Origin: an uncultured Bryobacterales bacterium
GTDB taxonomy: Bacteria; Acidobacteriota; Terriglobia; Bryobacterales; Bryobacteraceae
Reading direction: 5' to 3'
Assembly: GCA_937959285.1 (NCBI GenBank)
Contig: CALGAR010000113.1
Coordinates: 1 to 53,427, forward strand
DNA length: 53,427 nucleotides
The position numbers were made by a program, and so were the translations under genes. Within the stretch, counting starts at the first letter, position 1. The number at the start of each line of letters is the position of its first letter. Shown piece by piece: positions 7,622 to 15,527 of the stretch. The notes beneath the pieces were generated by a model that saw only the letters and a list, made by a program, of their open reading frames with translations, was not told the DNA's origin and did not search any database.

Positions 7622-9752
7622 GCGTCACGCTTCGAATGACGTTCTCGATCAACCGCAACCCGCAATCGCCTTCGAGGCTGAGAAGCGACTCGGGATGAAA
7701 CTGTACGGCCTCGATCGGCAGTTCCCGATGCCGGATTCCCATGATGACGCCGTCCTCCGACTCCGCCGTAATTTCCAGGCACTCCGGCAACGTCTCACGC
7801 CTGGCAAACAGAGAGTGGTAGCGGCCCACCTGAAACTGCGGCGGCAAGCCTTCGAAGATCCCCACATTCCGATGAGTGACAGTCGATGGCTTTCCATGCA
7901 TCGGGTAATCAAGTACGCCCAGCTCTCCTCCGAATGCCTCCACAATGCCCTGCAGCCCAAGGCACACCCCGAACAGGGGGAAGCCGCGCTGCGCCGCGAA
8001 TCGGACGAGTTCGGGCACACCGAAGTCACTCGGCCGGCCGGGTCCCGGCGACACGAGAATCAGATGAGGGTTGATCTGCTCGATCAGCTCATGCGGAAAG
8101 CCGGCGCGATAAGTAATGACCTCCGCTCCGGTCTGACGGGCATAGTTGGCAAGCGTGTGTATGAAGCAGTCGTCGTTGTCGACGAGCAGCAGGCGGAGTC
8201 CCGCGCCGATGGGAGGGAGGCTTTTCTGCTGGTCTTCCGCGGAAGAAGGTCCTTGAAGAGCCTGGAAGAAGCCAGTTGCCTTCAGGCGGGTCTCCTTCTC
8301 CTCGTTCTCCGGGATCGAGTCGTACAACAGTGTGGCGCCGGCGGGGTAGGACGCCATTCCGTCGCGCAGATGGACGGTACGGATCAGGATGCCCGTGTTC
8401 ATGTCCCCGTTCAGGCCGAGAATTCCGACAGCGCCGCCATACCAGCCGCGAGCTGATTTCTCGAGATCTTCAATCGCCTGGGCAGCGGCTTTCTTGGGAG
8501 CGCCGATCACCGTGACCGCCCACATGTGGGTGAGAAACGCGTCCAGCGAATCAAAGCCCGGCTGCAGGATGCCTTCAACGTGGTCGACCGTATGAAACAA
8601 TCCTGCATACGATTCGATGAGCCGCCGCCCAATGACGCGCACGGAGCCCGGGACGCAGACGCGCGATTTATCGTTGCGGTCGACGTCCGTGCACATCGTC
8701 AGCTCGGATTCTTCTTTGGTCGAATTCAGGAGCTCTCGGATGCTGTTGGCGTCGCGAATGGGATCTCCGGTGCGGCGCGCCGTTCCCGAGATCGGACACG
8801 TCTCGACCCGCCTGCCCTCGACGCGGACGAACATCTCCGGTGAAGCGCCGATCAGCTGTTCGTCGCCGAATTGCAGGAAGAATTCATAGGGGCTCGGACT
8901 GGCGTGCTGGACCCGTTCGAACAAATCCGAGGGCTTGCCGGAATAGGGCACCTGGAACGTCTGACGCAGGACCACTTCGTAATAATCGCCGCGGCGCATC
9001 CCCTCGCGAACCTTCTCGACCTTTTCCATGTATTCGGCGGGAGTGTGATCCGACGTCACCTCGGCGGGCGGGAGGACTGGCGCGGGGGGAACGGGGGCGG
9101 CGTCGCGCGCGAGGCCCAGCGTCGAAAGCCCTTCGTAGTCGAAGTCGTATTGGTAGCGCTCGATCTGCTCCTTCTTCCGGTCCATCAGGTAGATCTCGTC
9201 GCAGAAGAACAGGTGCAGATCCTTTTGCCGGCCGCGAGGCAGGCGAAGACGGATGGGGTCGAACTGAAATAGCAGGTCGTAGCCGAAGGCGCCTATGAGC
9301 GCAAGACGGTTGTCCTGCTCGTTGCGAAACTCCTCAATGAGCGCGCGCAGGATCGAGAACACCGAGGGCTGCTTGCTTCGCTCCTCTTCGGAAAACAGCT
9401 TTGGAAGCGGCTTGAGGCGGCCCTGCAGAGCAGAGCCGGCGAGGCCGCAGGTTTCCCAATGGGGGTGGTCCTTCAGCACCGCGTAAAGCATGCGGCAGAG
9501 CATCTCGCCTCTCAGGTTGAGAGGGCGGAACTCGACGTCGCGGCCGCAGGCGACGATCTCCAGCGGCGGGCGGGTGGAGGCGACATCCCAGCGTGAATAA
9601 CGCTCCGGGTATTCATAACCGGAAGACAAATAAATTCCGCGGTGCTCGTCCAAGTCCCGGAGCAGGTGTCGGAGACCCTTTCGGAAGGGTACTTTCGAAA
9701 CACTGCGCGTGACGGCAATTCCGCGGGGTGTCACATACCTCAACTGGCGCAT
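7599..9752 (-). CDS. trpEG: Fused anthranilate synthase TrpE-TrpG
   Basis: A 717-residue enzyme converting chorismate and glutamine to anthranilate, the first committed step of tryptophan synthesis. The N-terminal two thirds are TrpE, recognised by ISGTARRTGDP, ELTMCTDVDRNDKSRVC and the GAPKKAAAQAIEDLEK helix. The last 190 or so residues are a class I glutamine amidotransferase: LLVDNDDCFIHTLANY, LVSPGPGRPSDFG, the nucleophile in FGVCLGLQGIVEAFGG (about residue 597) and the His-Glu pair in AVQFHPES. This one-chain form is known from alphaproteobacteria and some other groups; PhzE is a related fusion. No other trp genes lie nearby. Only 68 bases separate it from the upstream gene, and I see no leader peptide with tandem Trp codons. 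Confidence 0.93.
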   Translation of the reverse strand: MRQLRYVTPRGIAVTRSVSKVPFRKGLRHLLRDLDEHRGIYLSSGYEYPERYSRWDVASTRPPLEIVACGRDVEFRPLNLRGEMLCRMLYAVLKDHPHWETCGLAGSALQGRLKPLPKLFSEEERSKQPSVFSILRALIEEFRNEQDNRLALIGAFGYDLLFQFDPIRLRLPRGRQKDLHLFFCDEIYLMDRKKEQIERYQYDFDYEGLSTLGLARDAAPVPPAPVLPPAEVTSDHTPAEYMEKVEKVREGMRRGDYYEVVLRQTFQVPYSGKPSDLFERVQHASPSPYEFFLQFGDEQLIGASPEMFVRVEGRRVETCPISGTARRTGDPIRDANSIRELLNSTKEESELTMCTDVDRNDKSRVCVPGSVRVIGRRLIESYAGLFHTVDHVEGILQPGFDSLDAFLTHMWAVTVIGAPKKAAAQAIEDLEKSARGWYGGAVGILGLNGDMNTGILIRTVHLRDGMASYPAGATLLYDSIPENEEKETRLKATGFFQALQGPSSAEDQQKSLPPIGAGLRLLLVDNDDCFIHTLANYARQTGAEVITYRAGFPHELIEQINPHLILVSPGPGRPSDFGVPELVRFAAQRGFPLFGVCLGLQGIVEAFGGELGVLDYPMHGKPSTVTHRNVGIFEGLPPQFQVGRYHSLFARRETLPECLEITAESEDGVIMGIRHRELPIEAVQFHPESLLSLEGDCGLRLIENVIRSVTHATAAKR

Positions 9753-9788
9753 CGGGAGACCCTCGGAGAGTTCAGGATATCATGAGCA

Positions 9789-9813
9789 TTCCCCACCTCA
9801 TAGAGGTGGGGGA
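9789..9813. terminator. Perfect hairpin between the propeller gene and trpEG
   Basis: A nine-base perfect stem (CCCCACCTC / GAGGTGGGG) closed by a three-base loop at 9791-9811, extended by a G-T and an A-T pair. It lies eight bases after the stop codon of the minus-strand propeller gene and 37 bases before trpEG. No T-run follows on either strand, so it may slow or stop transcription only partly, or protect the mRNA 3' end. Similar GC hairpins also occur at the ends of IS200/IS605 elements, but no transposase is near. Confidence 0.5.
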
Positions 9814-9820
9814 TTGCGAA

Positions 9821-12019
9821 TCAGCGAACGACAACGGTCGCAACTGCCTGGTTGTCGAAGCGGTCTGTCACTCGGACTGAAATTGTAACTTCTCCGCTTC
9901 CCTTGTTCTCTAAGGCGAGAGCGAAGTCGTGCGTCTGGGAATCGGTGATGCCCGTCCTGGGATCGACTCTCGTCCATTCCCCGCCGTTGACTGAGTACTC
10001 TGCGCGATCCAGCGCGCTTGTGGCGTCAGCCGCCTTCCACTGCACGTTGATGAGATTGCCTTGCCGGACGGCGGTGAGGCCCGTGATCTGCGGAGCGGTA
10101 TTGTCGATGAGGAACGGCTCGCTCTCCAGGGCTGCTTCAGCCGCGCGGTCCGGCGGGTTGTCCCTGGCGTCGGACGCAGTTACTCGCAACACGTACTCGC
10201 CGTCGGCAAACGCGCGGGAGTCGAAAGTGTAGCCGCTTTGCTCCAGCTTGTCCTTAAGAAGCTTCCAATCGCGCTCGCCGATTCCACGGATTTCCACTTT
10301 ATAAACGAGGTCGTCGTCATTGCTATCCTCGGCCCGCCAGCGAGCGCCCACGTGGCCTTTCGCATACTGCATAGTGTCTGACGACGAGCTCGTGGAACTT
10401 TTGGATCTGGTTTGGCGGCGGCTGCCCAGAGCAGGCAGTGTAATGCTGGTTGCCGGCGTGATCGAGAGCGCCTGCTGCGAGAAAGCGTAATTCGGCGGCG
10501 TCAGCTCAATCAGCGAGACGACAGGCGGAACATTTCGCATCAGGTAGGCGACTTCCACCATGCTCAAGGACGGAGAAGAATCCTTCGGACCTGCCGTTAT
10601 GGTGACCCGCCACTGAAGGAAGCGGGCCGGCGGAGAAGAGATCCGCCCTCCGCTCTGACCGGAAGCGGGCGCCCAGGGACTCCAGCTCTTTTGCGGGCGA
10701 TCCAGGTTCCCGCTTCGGGTTTCGAATGCGATCTTGCCGCCCGCCGTTTCGCCCTTCCACGAGAGGCGTCCCCAGTTGGAGAAGTGACCGGCATCGAAGA
10801 CGTCGCTCTCGAAGGTTCCTTGGGGCTCGATGCCCGGGCCGATCCGGTAGAGCATGCCGACATTCCCCGTGACGGCCAGGATGCCCCCTGTACGGCTGGC
10901 CGCAAAACCTGTGATTTGTGTTGGGGAAGCGCTGAACAGGAGCGTTGACAGGATGTCCGAATCGAGGCGGTACACGCTTCCGTTATTGCCTGTGCCTAGC
11001 AGTGCCCTGCCCTCGTGGTCGAACTCCAGGGCGTAGACAATCTCCTGGTCGTCCTTCCAGACTCGGTGAGGAAGCCCATCCGCCTCGATGCGGTACACTT
11101 CGGAGCCTCCACTGACGGCTCCGATCGCGGCCGGCGATAGCGCGGGAGGCTGCGGTGCGGATCGCGAAGGTTGGGCGCCGGTGGTGCTTGCCGTGGTTAC
11201 AGTGGCGGTTGCCGCGGGTTTGGCAGGCGCGGCCGCAGGAGGTCTTACCGGTGCAGGCTGTGTCCCTACCGCTGCCGCGTAGATGACGCCATCCGGCCTG
11301 ACAGCGACCGCTGTCACTTCACGCTTCGCCGCCTGATACAGGACGAACCCTTCTCCGGCGGGGGAGATTCGCAGCACCAGCCCTCCCGGCTCAGTGCCCA
11401 CGATGATGTTGTCCTTGGAATCAATGGCCATGGATCGGGCGTGGGTCTCGTCCGTTCGATAGAACACGGAACCTTTGCCGTCCGGCGTCACCCGGTGAAT
11501 CTCGCCCTCATCGCCGGTTGCGACGAACAGGTCGCCCCGGCTGTTGAAAGCCATGCTCCAGATGTACTTGGCCTTTGGGTCGTAGAACAGATCTGCGCTG
11601 CCCTTGGCTCCGATCCGGTAAATCTTGCCGTCAGGGGAAGTAGCGGCATAGACGCGATCCTGGCGGTCAATGGCTATGGCGTGGATCTCAAGCCCAGGCA
11701 GTTCGGCGAGCACCTTCCCTTTCCCGTCGGGACTCACTTCGAAGAGCCGGGCGCTTGCAGTGCCAGGACCGCCACCGCCAATGTAGATCGTGCCCTTGGA
11801 GTTTTCGGCGATGGCCCACAGATACGCTGCGGAAGGATCGAATAGCTCTTTGACGGTGGGTGCAAGGGACAAGCGCCCGTCGCTGCGAAGAGAGATTTTC
11901 TTCAGGCTTCCTTTGTTGAAGTCATCCCGCTGGTTTTGGACCCAATGCTGGGTATGAACGGCGGGCAGGAGGAGAGGAAATGCGCCAGCTGCGACGCAGA
12001 GGGAAAGAATCGTTCGCAT
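9821..12019 (-). CDS. Secreted beta-propeller protein with C-terminal Ig/Fn3-like region
   Basis: A 732-residue exported protein (signal peptide within residues 1-23). Residues about 60-260 and 310-390 hold repeated blades of the form AIAxDxxDRVYAATSPDGKIYRI and SMAFNSRGDLFVATGDEGEIHRV, as in NHL/SMP-30-type propellers. The blades are interrupted at about 255-310 by an Ala/Pro/Thr-rich low-complexity linker. A strand-rich region follows, then a short Ser-rich stretch near residue 530 and two Fn3-like modules, including a YSVNGGEWTRVDP segment at the end. No catalytic residues are recognised; a binding or scaffold role on the surface or in the periplasm is likely. It follows the S55-domain gene by 22 bases on the same strand, so the two are probably cotranscribed and may act together. 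Confidence 0.78.
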   Translation of the reverse strand: MRTILSLCVAAGAFPLLLPAVHTQHWVQNQRDDFNKGSLKKISLRSDGRLSLAPTVKELFDPSAAYLWAIAENSKGTIYIGGGGPGTASARLFEVSPDGKGKVLAELPGLEIHAIAIDRQDRVYAATSPDGKIYRIGAKGSADLFYDPKAKYIWSMAFNSRGDLFVATGDEGEIHRVTPDGKGSVFYRTDETHARSMAIDSKDNIIVGTEPGGLVLRISPAGEGFVLYQAAKREVTAVAVRPDGVIYAAAVGTQPAPVRPPAAAPAKPAATATVTTASTTGAQPSRSAPQPPALSPAAIGAVSGGSEVYRIEADGLPHRVWKDDQEIVYALEFDHEGRALLGTGNNGSVYRLDSDILSTLLFSASPTQITGFAASRTGGILAVTGNVGMLYRIGPGIEPQGTFESDVFDAGHFSNWGRLSWKGETAGGKIAFETRSGNLDRPQKSWSPWAPASGQSGGRISSPPARFLQWRVTITAGPKDSSPSLSMVEVAYLMRNVPPVVSLIELTPPNYAFSQQALSITPATSITLPALGSRRQTRSKSSTSSSSDTMQYAKGHVGARWRAEDSNDDDLVYKVEIRGIGERDWKLLKDKLEQSGYTFDSRAFADGEYVLRVTASDARDNPPDRAAEAALESEPFLIDNTAPQITGLTAVRQGNLINVQWKAADATSALDRAEYSVNGGEWTRVDPRTGITDSQTHDFALALENKGSGEVTISVRVTDRFDNQAVATVVVR

Positions 12020-12041
12020 GGATTCGCGTTTCTTTCGATGA

Positions 12042-13892
12042 TTACCGTACGGTGATATTCAGCGAAAAGCTTCCGCTGATGATCTGATCAAACGGGATTT
12101 CCAGCTGCTCGTGTGCCGTCTCCGCGGAAGCGGTAAAGCCCCGGCTCGCTGTTCGTCCTGTTTGAAGCACATTGAGCACGGAAGCCGGCAGACTGGGAAG
12201 CGTCTTATCGTCGTAATAGACGGTTGGCCGGGATTGCAAAATCGAGACGTAGAGCTTGTTGTTGCTGCGCTCCTGATTAATAAGCGATACCGTTTGCTGA
12301 AGATCCATGTAGCGATTGGATGCGCCACGAGCCTGCATCCTGTTCAGCGTGTCCGCGTCGCTTAGCAGAATTCGATGAGTGCCTTTCGGCAGACCCGTCG
12401 GAATCTTCACTTTAAACTCACGCTCGATACGCTCGCCACGGAACGGGCGAAGGAAAACCTTCACCGGGATCTCGCTGCCGGCATCCACCTCGCTCTCTGC
12501 CACCCACGCATTTTCAATGCTGGCGACGCGTCGCTCTGGCAGGAGATCGATCGTGGCGTTGACGCTTTTGAACTTCGGGAACTTGGCGGCGTTCAGGAAC
12601 AGCCGGTTGAACTTGTCACCCCACCAGCCGGCAAGCTGCATTGGAGCGGGAATCGGGAGGTCGCTGGGCGCTTGCATCGTGCTGAGCGAGAGGGGTTCCT
12701 CGCCATCCAGCTCCACCTGCCCCATCAGGCGGTAGGTGGCTTCCTCGGCGAAGTCGTTCAGGCCGGAGATGCAGTTGAAGAGGGTCACCATCATCAGATA
12801 GGGCGTCCACTTCTGCTGCACAAAGACGTTGAAGGAGAGCTTTTTTTCCTTTCGAACCGCGCCCGCATCGTTAAAGGAGCGGACCCTTACTTCGACCGGA
12901 ATCATCTCGGACGTCGCGCCGAGTTCTCCCAGGATCGCGCTGTGCCGGTCCTGGCGAAGCGCGCCGACGATCTCCGTTGCATTGCCGAATTTGTTCGGTG
13001 AGAAAGAGGAAGCGAAGACCATGAGGACTTCGGCTTTCGCAATCGGCATGTTGACGGGTCCGATGTTGAACAGCGGATGACCGAATGCCAGGACTTTCTT
13101 GCCGTCATTGTAGGTGACCGTGCCCAGGGCGCTGATACTCATATCACCCGAAACAAGCACGGCGGAGATCGCATCGCCGGGCCTCAGCGATTTCTCCCAA
13201 CCCGGGGCAGGCTTCGGCGACCGCAGCGTGGAGCTTGCTCCGCCCTGCACCGCCTTGATGCCTAACTGCTGGAAAAACGGCCCGAACTCGCGGAGCACGC
13301 TTTCGTGAAAGCCTGAAAACGCGAGCGGCGTCTCGATGGGGGTCAGGTACGGAGACTCCAGGATCTTGGGAGAGGCGCCGGCTGCAACCGCCTGGTTGAG
13401 GAGGTCCCCGGGGATGCGGTACGGACTGCGCGCCTGGACACGATCCGGTACGATGGCGTCCGCCGGTTGCGATGTGTCAAAGTCCTGCACCTCAAGCATC
13501 AATTCAACCGGGGTGATTCCGCAGATCGCATCGGGCGAGAATGCGCCAATGCGGGTTGAAACGGCTCCGATCAGCTTGCCGTCGATGTAAACCGGGCTGC
13601 CGCTCATGCCTCCAGCGACGTTCGTTCGCTGTACCTTCCCCCCCATCTTCCCCAGGATGATGTCCTGTCCCGGGCCCCACATGTTTTTCCAGACGCCGAT
13701 GATCTCGACAGGAACAGGCTCGGGCTCGAAACCTTGAAATACCGTCCAGGCAACGCCCTTCATGCCGGGCTTGATCTCGGACGTTTTCATGATGGGTGGC
13801 TTACCTGCCTCAGGGCGTGTCATTTCCGACGCGGAGGCAAACAAAGGGAGAGTGGCGGCGGCGACGAACAGCGCAGCGCTCGGGATTTTCAT
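12042..13892 (-). CDS. Exported SpoIVB-like S55-domain protein
   Basis: A 616-residue protein with a signal peptide (MKIPSAALFVAAATLPLFASA). Residues 40-135 carry the S55 serine motif GGMSGSPVYIDGKLIGAVS, with Ser97 as the likely nucleophile. Residues 235-290 carry a second SpoIVB-like block with strand LGTVTYNDGKKVLAFGHPLF, giving His272. There is no His at all before Ser97, so the His-before-Ser order of B. subtilis SpoIVB cannot apply. The rest is beta-rich, ending in SFSLNITVR. The ATG at 13892 begins the signal peptide and has AAGGAAAG and AGCAGG upstream. Relatives occur in other environmental bacteria, usually annotated by domain only; activity is unproven. It is the first gene of the unit that includes the propeller gene. 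Confidence 0.85.
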   Translation of the reverse strand: MKIPSAALFVAAATLPLFASASEMTRPEAGKPPIMKTSEIKPGMKGVAWTVFQGFEPEPVPVEIIGVWKNMWGPGQDIILGKMGGKVQRTNVAGGMSGSPVYIDGKLIGAVSTRIGAFSPDAICGITPVELMLEVQDFDTSQPADAIVPDRVQARSPYRIPGDLLNQAVAAGASPKILESPYLTPIETPLAFSGFHESVLREFGPFFQQLGIKAVQGGASSTLRSPKPAPGWEKSLRPGDAISAVLVSGDMSISALGTVTYNDGKKVLAFGHPLFNIGPVNMPIAKAEVLMVFASSFSPNKFGNATEIVGALRQDRHSAILGELGATSEMIPVEVRVRSFNDAGAVRKEKKLSFNVFVQQKWTPYLMMVTLFNCISGLNDFAEEATYRLMGQVELDGEEPLSLSTMQAPSDLPIPAPMQLAGWWGDKFNRLFLNAAKFPKFKSVNATIDLLPERRVASIENAWVAESEVDAGSEIPVKVFLRPFRGERIEREFKVKIPTGLPKGTHRILLSDADTLNRMQARGASNRYMDLQQTVSLINQERSNNKLYVSILQSRPTVYYDDKTLPSLPASVLNVLQTGRTASRGFTASAETAHEQLEIPFDQIISGSFSLNITVR

Positions 13893-14041
13893 GAACCTGC
13901 TTTCCTTCGTGAAGGACGTCCGGCGCACCGAAACCGGCACACCTGGCTAGATTTATTATCCTTCAGATCCAAATTAGGTAGGGGAAGAATCGGGCAGGGG
14001 GTTGAGGGTCGGGATTTGTCACATTTCGATCATAATATCTC

Positions 14042-14070
14042 TTGACATACATACACTCAGATTTTATACT
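14042..14070 (+). promoter_or_regulatory. Near-consensus sigma-70 type promoter of hsp20
   Basis: TTGACA at 14042-14047 and TATACT at 14065-14070 are separated by exactly 17 bases, about 50 bases before the hsp20 start codon. The -35 and spacer overlap an imperfect inverted pair (CTTGA at 14041-14045 and ACTCA at 14055-14059) that resembles an HspR/HAIR operator, matching five of seven bases in each arm with the standard seven-base gap. A vegetative promoter under a repressor would fit a heat-shock gene; the operator reading is tentative. Confidence 0.75.
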
Positions 14071-14079
14071 TGAGGTGTA

Positions 14080-14098
14080 GTTAGGTTACAGACCTAAC
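14080..14098 (+). promoter_or_regulatory. Inverted repeat in the hsp20 5' leader
   Basis: Seven-base perfect arms GTTAGGT and ACCTAAC with a five-base centre (TACAG), starting about ten bases after the promoter -10 box and ending 21 bases before the start codon. It could be a repressor operator or an mRNA hairpin that influences access to the GAGG ribosome binding site at 14107-14110. It does not match the CIRCE sequence. Confidence 0.5.
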
Positions 14099-14119
14099 AA
14101 CATAGCGAGGACAAGAGCC

Positions 14120-14560
14120 ATGACGTTACTCAAATACAACCCGTTTGATTTGCAGGACTTCCCAGCCGGGATCCGGCTGCTTCAGGACACCGTCAATCGC
14201 ATGCTTAGCGAAACGGCTTCGCGTCCTTGGGTTCCCGCGGTGGATATCCTCGAGACCGAAGACGAACTGGTGCTCAAGGCCGATGTCCCGGAAGTGGAAC
14301 TTGATGACATTGACATCCGTCTGGAGAACGGAACGCTGACGCTCAAAGGTGAGCGCAAATTCGAAAAGAATGAGCAGCACAAGGGCTACCACCGTATCGA
14401 GCGCAGTTACGGCTCGTTTGTGAGATATTTCACACTGCCCGAGTCGATTGACCCGGAGCGGGTCCGGGCTGACTACAAGAACGGAGTGTTGACGGTGACA
14501 CTGCCCAAGAAAGAGGTTGCGAAACCGAGAACCATCAAAGTGCAGGTGAACAATAGCTAA
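14120..14560 (+). CDS. hsp20: Small heat-shock protein, Hsp20/alpha-crystallin family
   Basis: A 146-residue ATP-independent holdase that binds unfolding proteins in the cytoplasm. The alpha-crystallin domain covers about residues 40-135: PAVDILETEDELVLKADVPEV, then DIDIRLENGTLTLKGER, then the loop and HRIERSYGSFVRYFTLP, with the conserved YKNGVLTVTLPK near the end and a short tail ending in the IKV segment. The ATG is preceded by GAGG nine bases upstream. It has its own promoter and is followed by a strong hairpin, so it is likely a single-gene heat-responsive unit. HtpX, another stress protein, follows. Confidence 0.95.
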   Translation: MTLLKYNPFDLQDFPAGIRLLQDTVNRMLSETASRPWVPAVDILETEDELVLKADVPEVELDDIDIRLENGTLTLKGERKFEKNEQHKGYHRIERSYGSFVRYFTLPESIDPERVRADYKNGVLTVTLPKKEVAKPRTIKVQVNNS

Positions 14561-14576
14561 CTGGCTGGTTTTGGGT

Positions 14577-14606
14577 CGCGGGAGCGGAGAGACCTCCGCT
14601 CCCGCG
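14577..14606. terminator. 13-bp GC hairpin after hsp20
   Basis: A perfect 13-base stem (CGCGGGAGCGGAG at 14577-14589, its complement at 14594-14606) with loop AGAC, 17 bases after the hsp20 stop. No T-run follows, so it is a terminator-like or mRNA-stabilising structure rather than a textbook intrinsic terminator. Confidence 0.65.
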
Positions 14607-14681
14607 AGTTGCATCTGCAAATTGCCATCAGCCGGCGATCGGTTGCAATTCATTTGTTAAGATGAAGTTAAGAGGGGTGTA

Positions 14682-15527
14682 ATGAACGGACTCAAGACTG
14701 CGATTCTCCTGGGTGCGCTAAGCGGTCTCCTGCTGCTTGGCGGAGAATACCTTGCTGGCCGTCAAGGTCTGTACATGGGTCTGATCCTGGCTGTCGGGAT
14801 GAACTTCTTCAGTTACTACTTCTCCGACAAGATCGCGCTGTCCATGTATTCAGCGCAGCCTGTCACTGAGTCCGAAAACCGTGAGATTTACTCGCGTGTG
14901 GCGCCCATGGTCCGCAATCTCTGCCAGCGGATGAACATCCCCATGCCCAAGCTGTGGGTGATTCCGGATCAGTCCCCGAATGCGTTCGCCACCGGACGGA
15001 ATCCAAAAAACGCCTCGGTTGCATTTACCGCCGGCCTGCTCCAACTGATGCGCGACAATGAAGTCGAAGGTGTCATTGCGCACGAGCTGGCCCATATCAG
15101 GCATCGGGACATCCTGATCAGTTCGATTGCGGCCACCATCGCCGCGGCCATCATGATGCTGGCCCGCATGGCTTTCTTCTTCGGAGGGCGGCGCGATGAA
15201 GAGGATGAGGGCGGCGCCGGAATGGTCGGGTCCTTGCTGATGCTGCTTCTGGCGCCCGTAGCGGCCATGATGATTCAGATGGCGATCTCGCGGACGCGCG
15301 AGTTTGCCGCCGACGCCGCGGCTGCCAAGTATTGCGGCACTCCTTACGGCCTGATTTCGGCGCTTCAAAAGCTCGAAGGATTCTCCAAGCGGATCCCGAT
15401 GGATGCGAACCCGTCGACGGCCCACATGTTTATCATCAAGCCGTTCACCGGTTCGGCGCTGATGAAGTTGTTTTCGACGCACCCGCCGACGGAAGATCGC
15501 ATCGCCCGCCTGCAGGCCATCCGTTGA
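14682..15527 (+). CDS. htpX: Membrane zinc metalloprotease HtpX
   Basis: A 281-residue inner-membrane M48 protease that degrades misfolded membrane proteins. Two membrane segments open the protein (about 5-22 and 30-46). The zinc site is HELAH (His134, Glu135, His138) with the third ligand Glu207 in SRTREFAAD. A second pair of hydrophobic segments (about 147-167 and 183-203) lies between the motif and the third ligand. The C-terminal FSTHPPTEDRIARL segment is standard for HtpX. AGAGGGG lies about five bases before the ATG. The last base triplet overlaps the next gene's start (TTGA), which suggests coupling with rlmI. Confidence 0.95.
   Translation: MNGLKTAILLGALSGLLLLGGEYLAGRQGLYMGLILAVGMNFFSYYFSDKIALSMYSAQPVTESENREIYSRVAPMVRNLCQRMNIPMPKLWVIPDQSPNAFATGRNPKNASVAFTAGLLQLMRDNEVEGVIAHELAHIRHRDILISSIAATIAAAIMMLARMAFFFGGRRDEEDEGGAGMVGSLLMLLLAPVAAMMIQMAISRTREFAADAAAAKYCGTPYGLISALQKLEGFSKRIPMDANPSTAHMFIIKPFTGSALMKLFSTHPPTEDRIARLQAIR

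Noticed and set aside
9753..9820. A tryptophan attenuator before trpEG
   Set aside because: Only 68 bases are available, and no leader peptide with adjacent Trp codons is seen. The hairpin there fits the end of the preceding gene better.
14041..14110. A CIRCE element before hsp20
   Set aside because: The TTAGCACTC-N9-GAGTGCTAA sequence is not present; the repeat seen has different arms.
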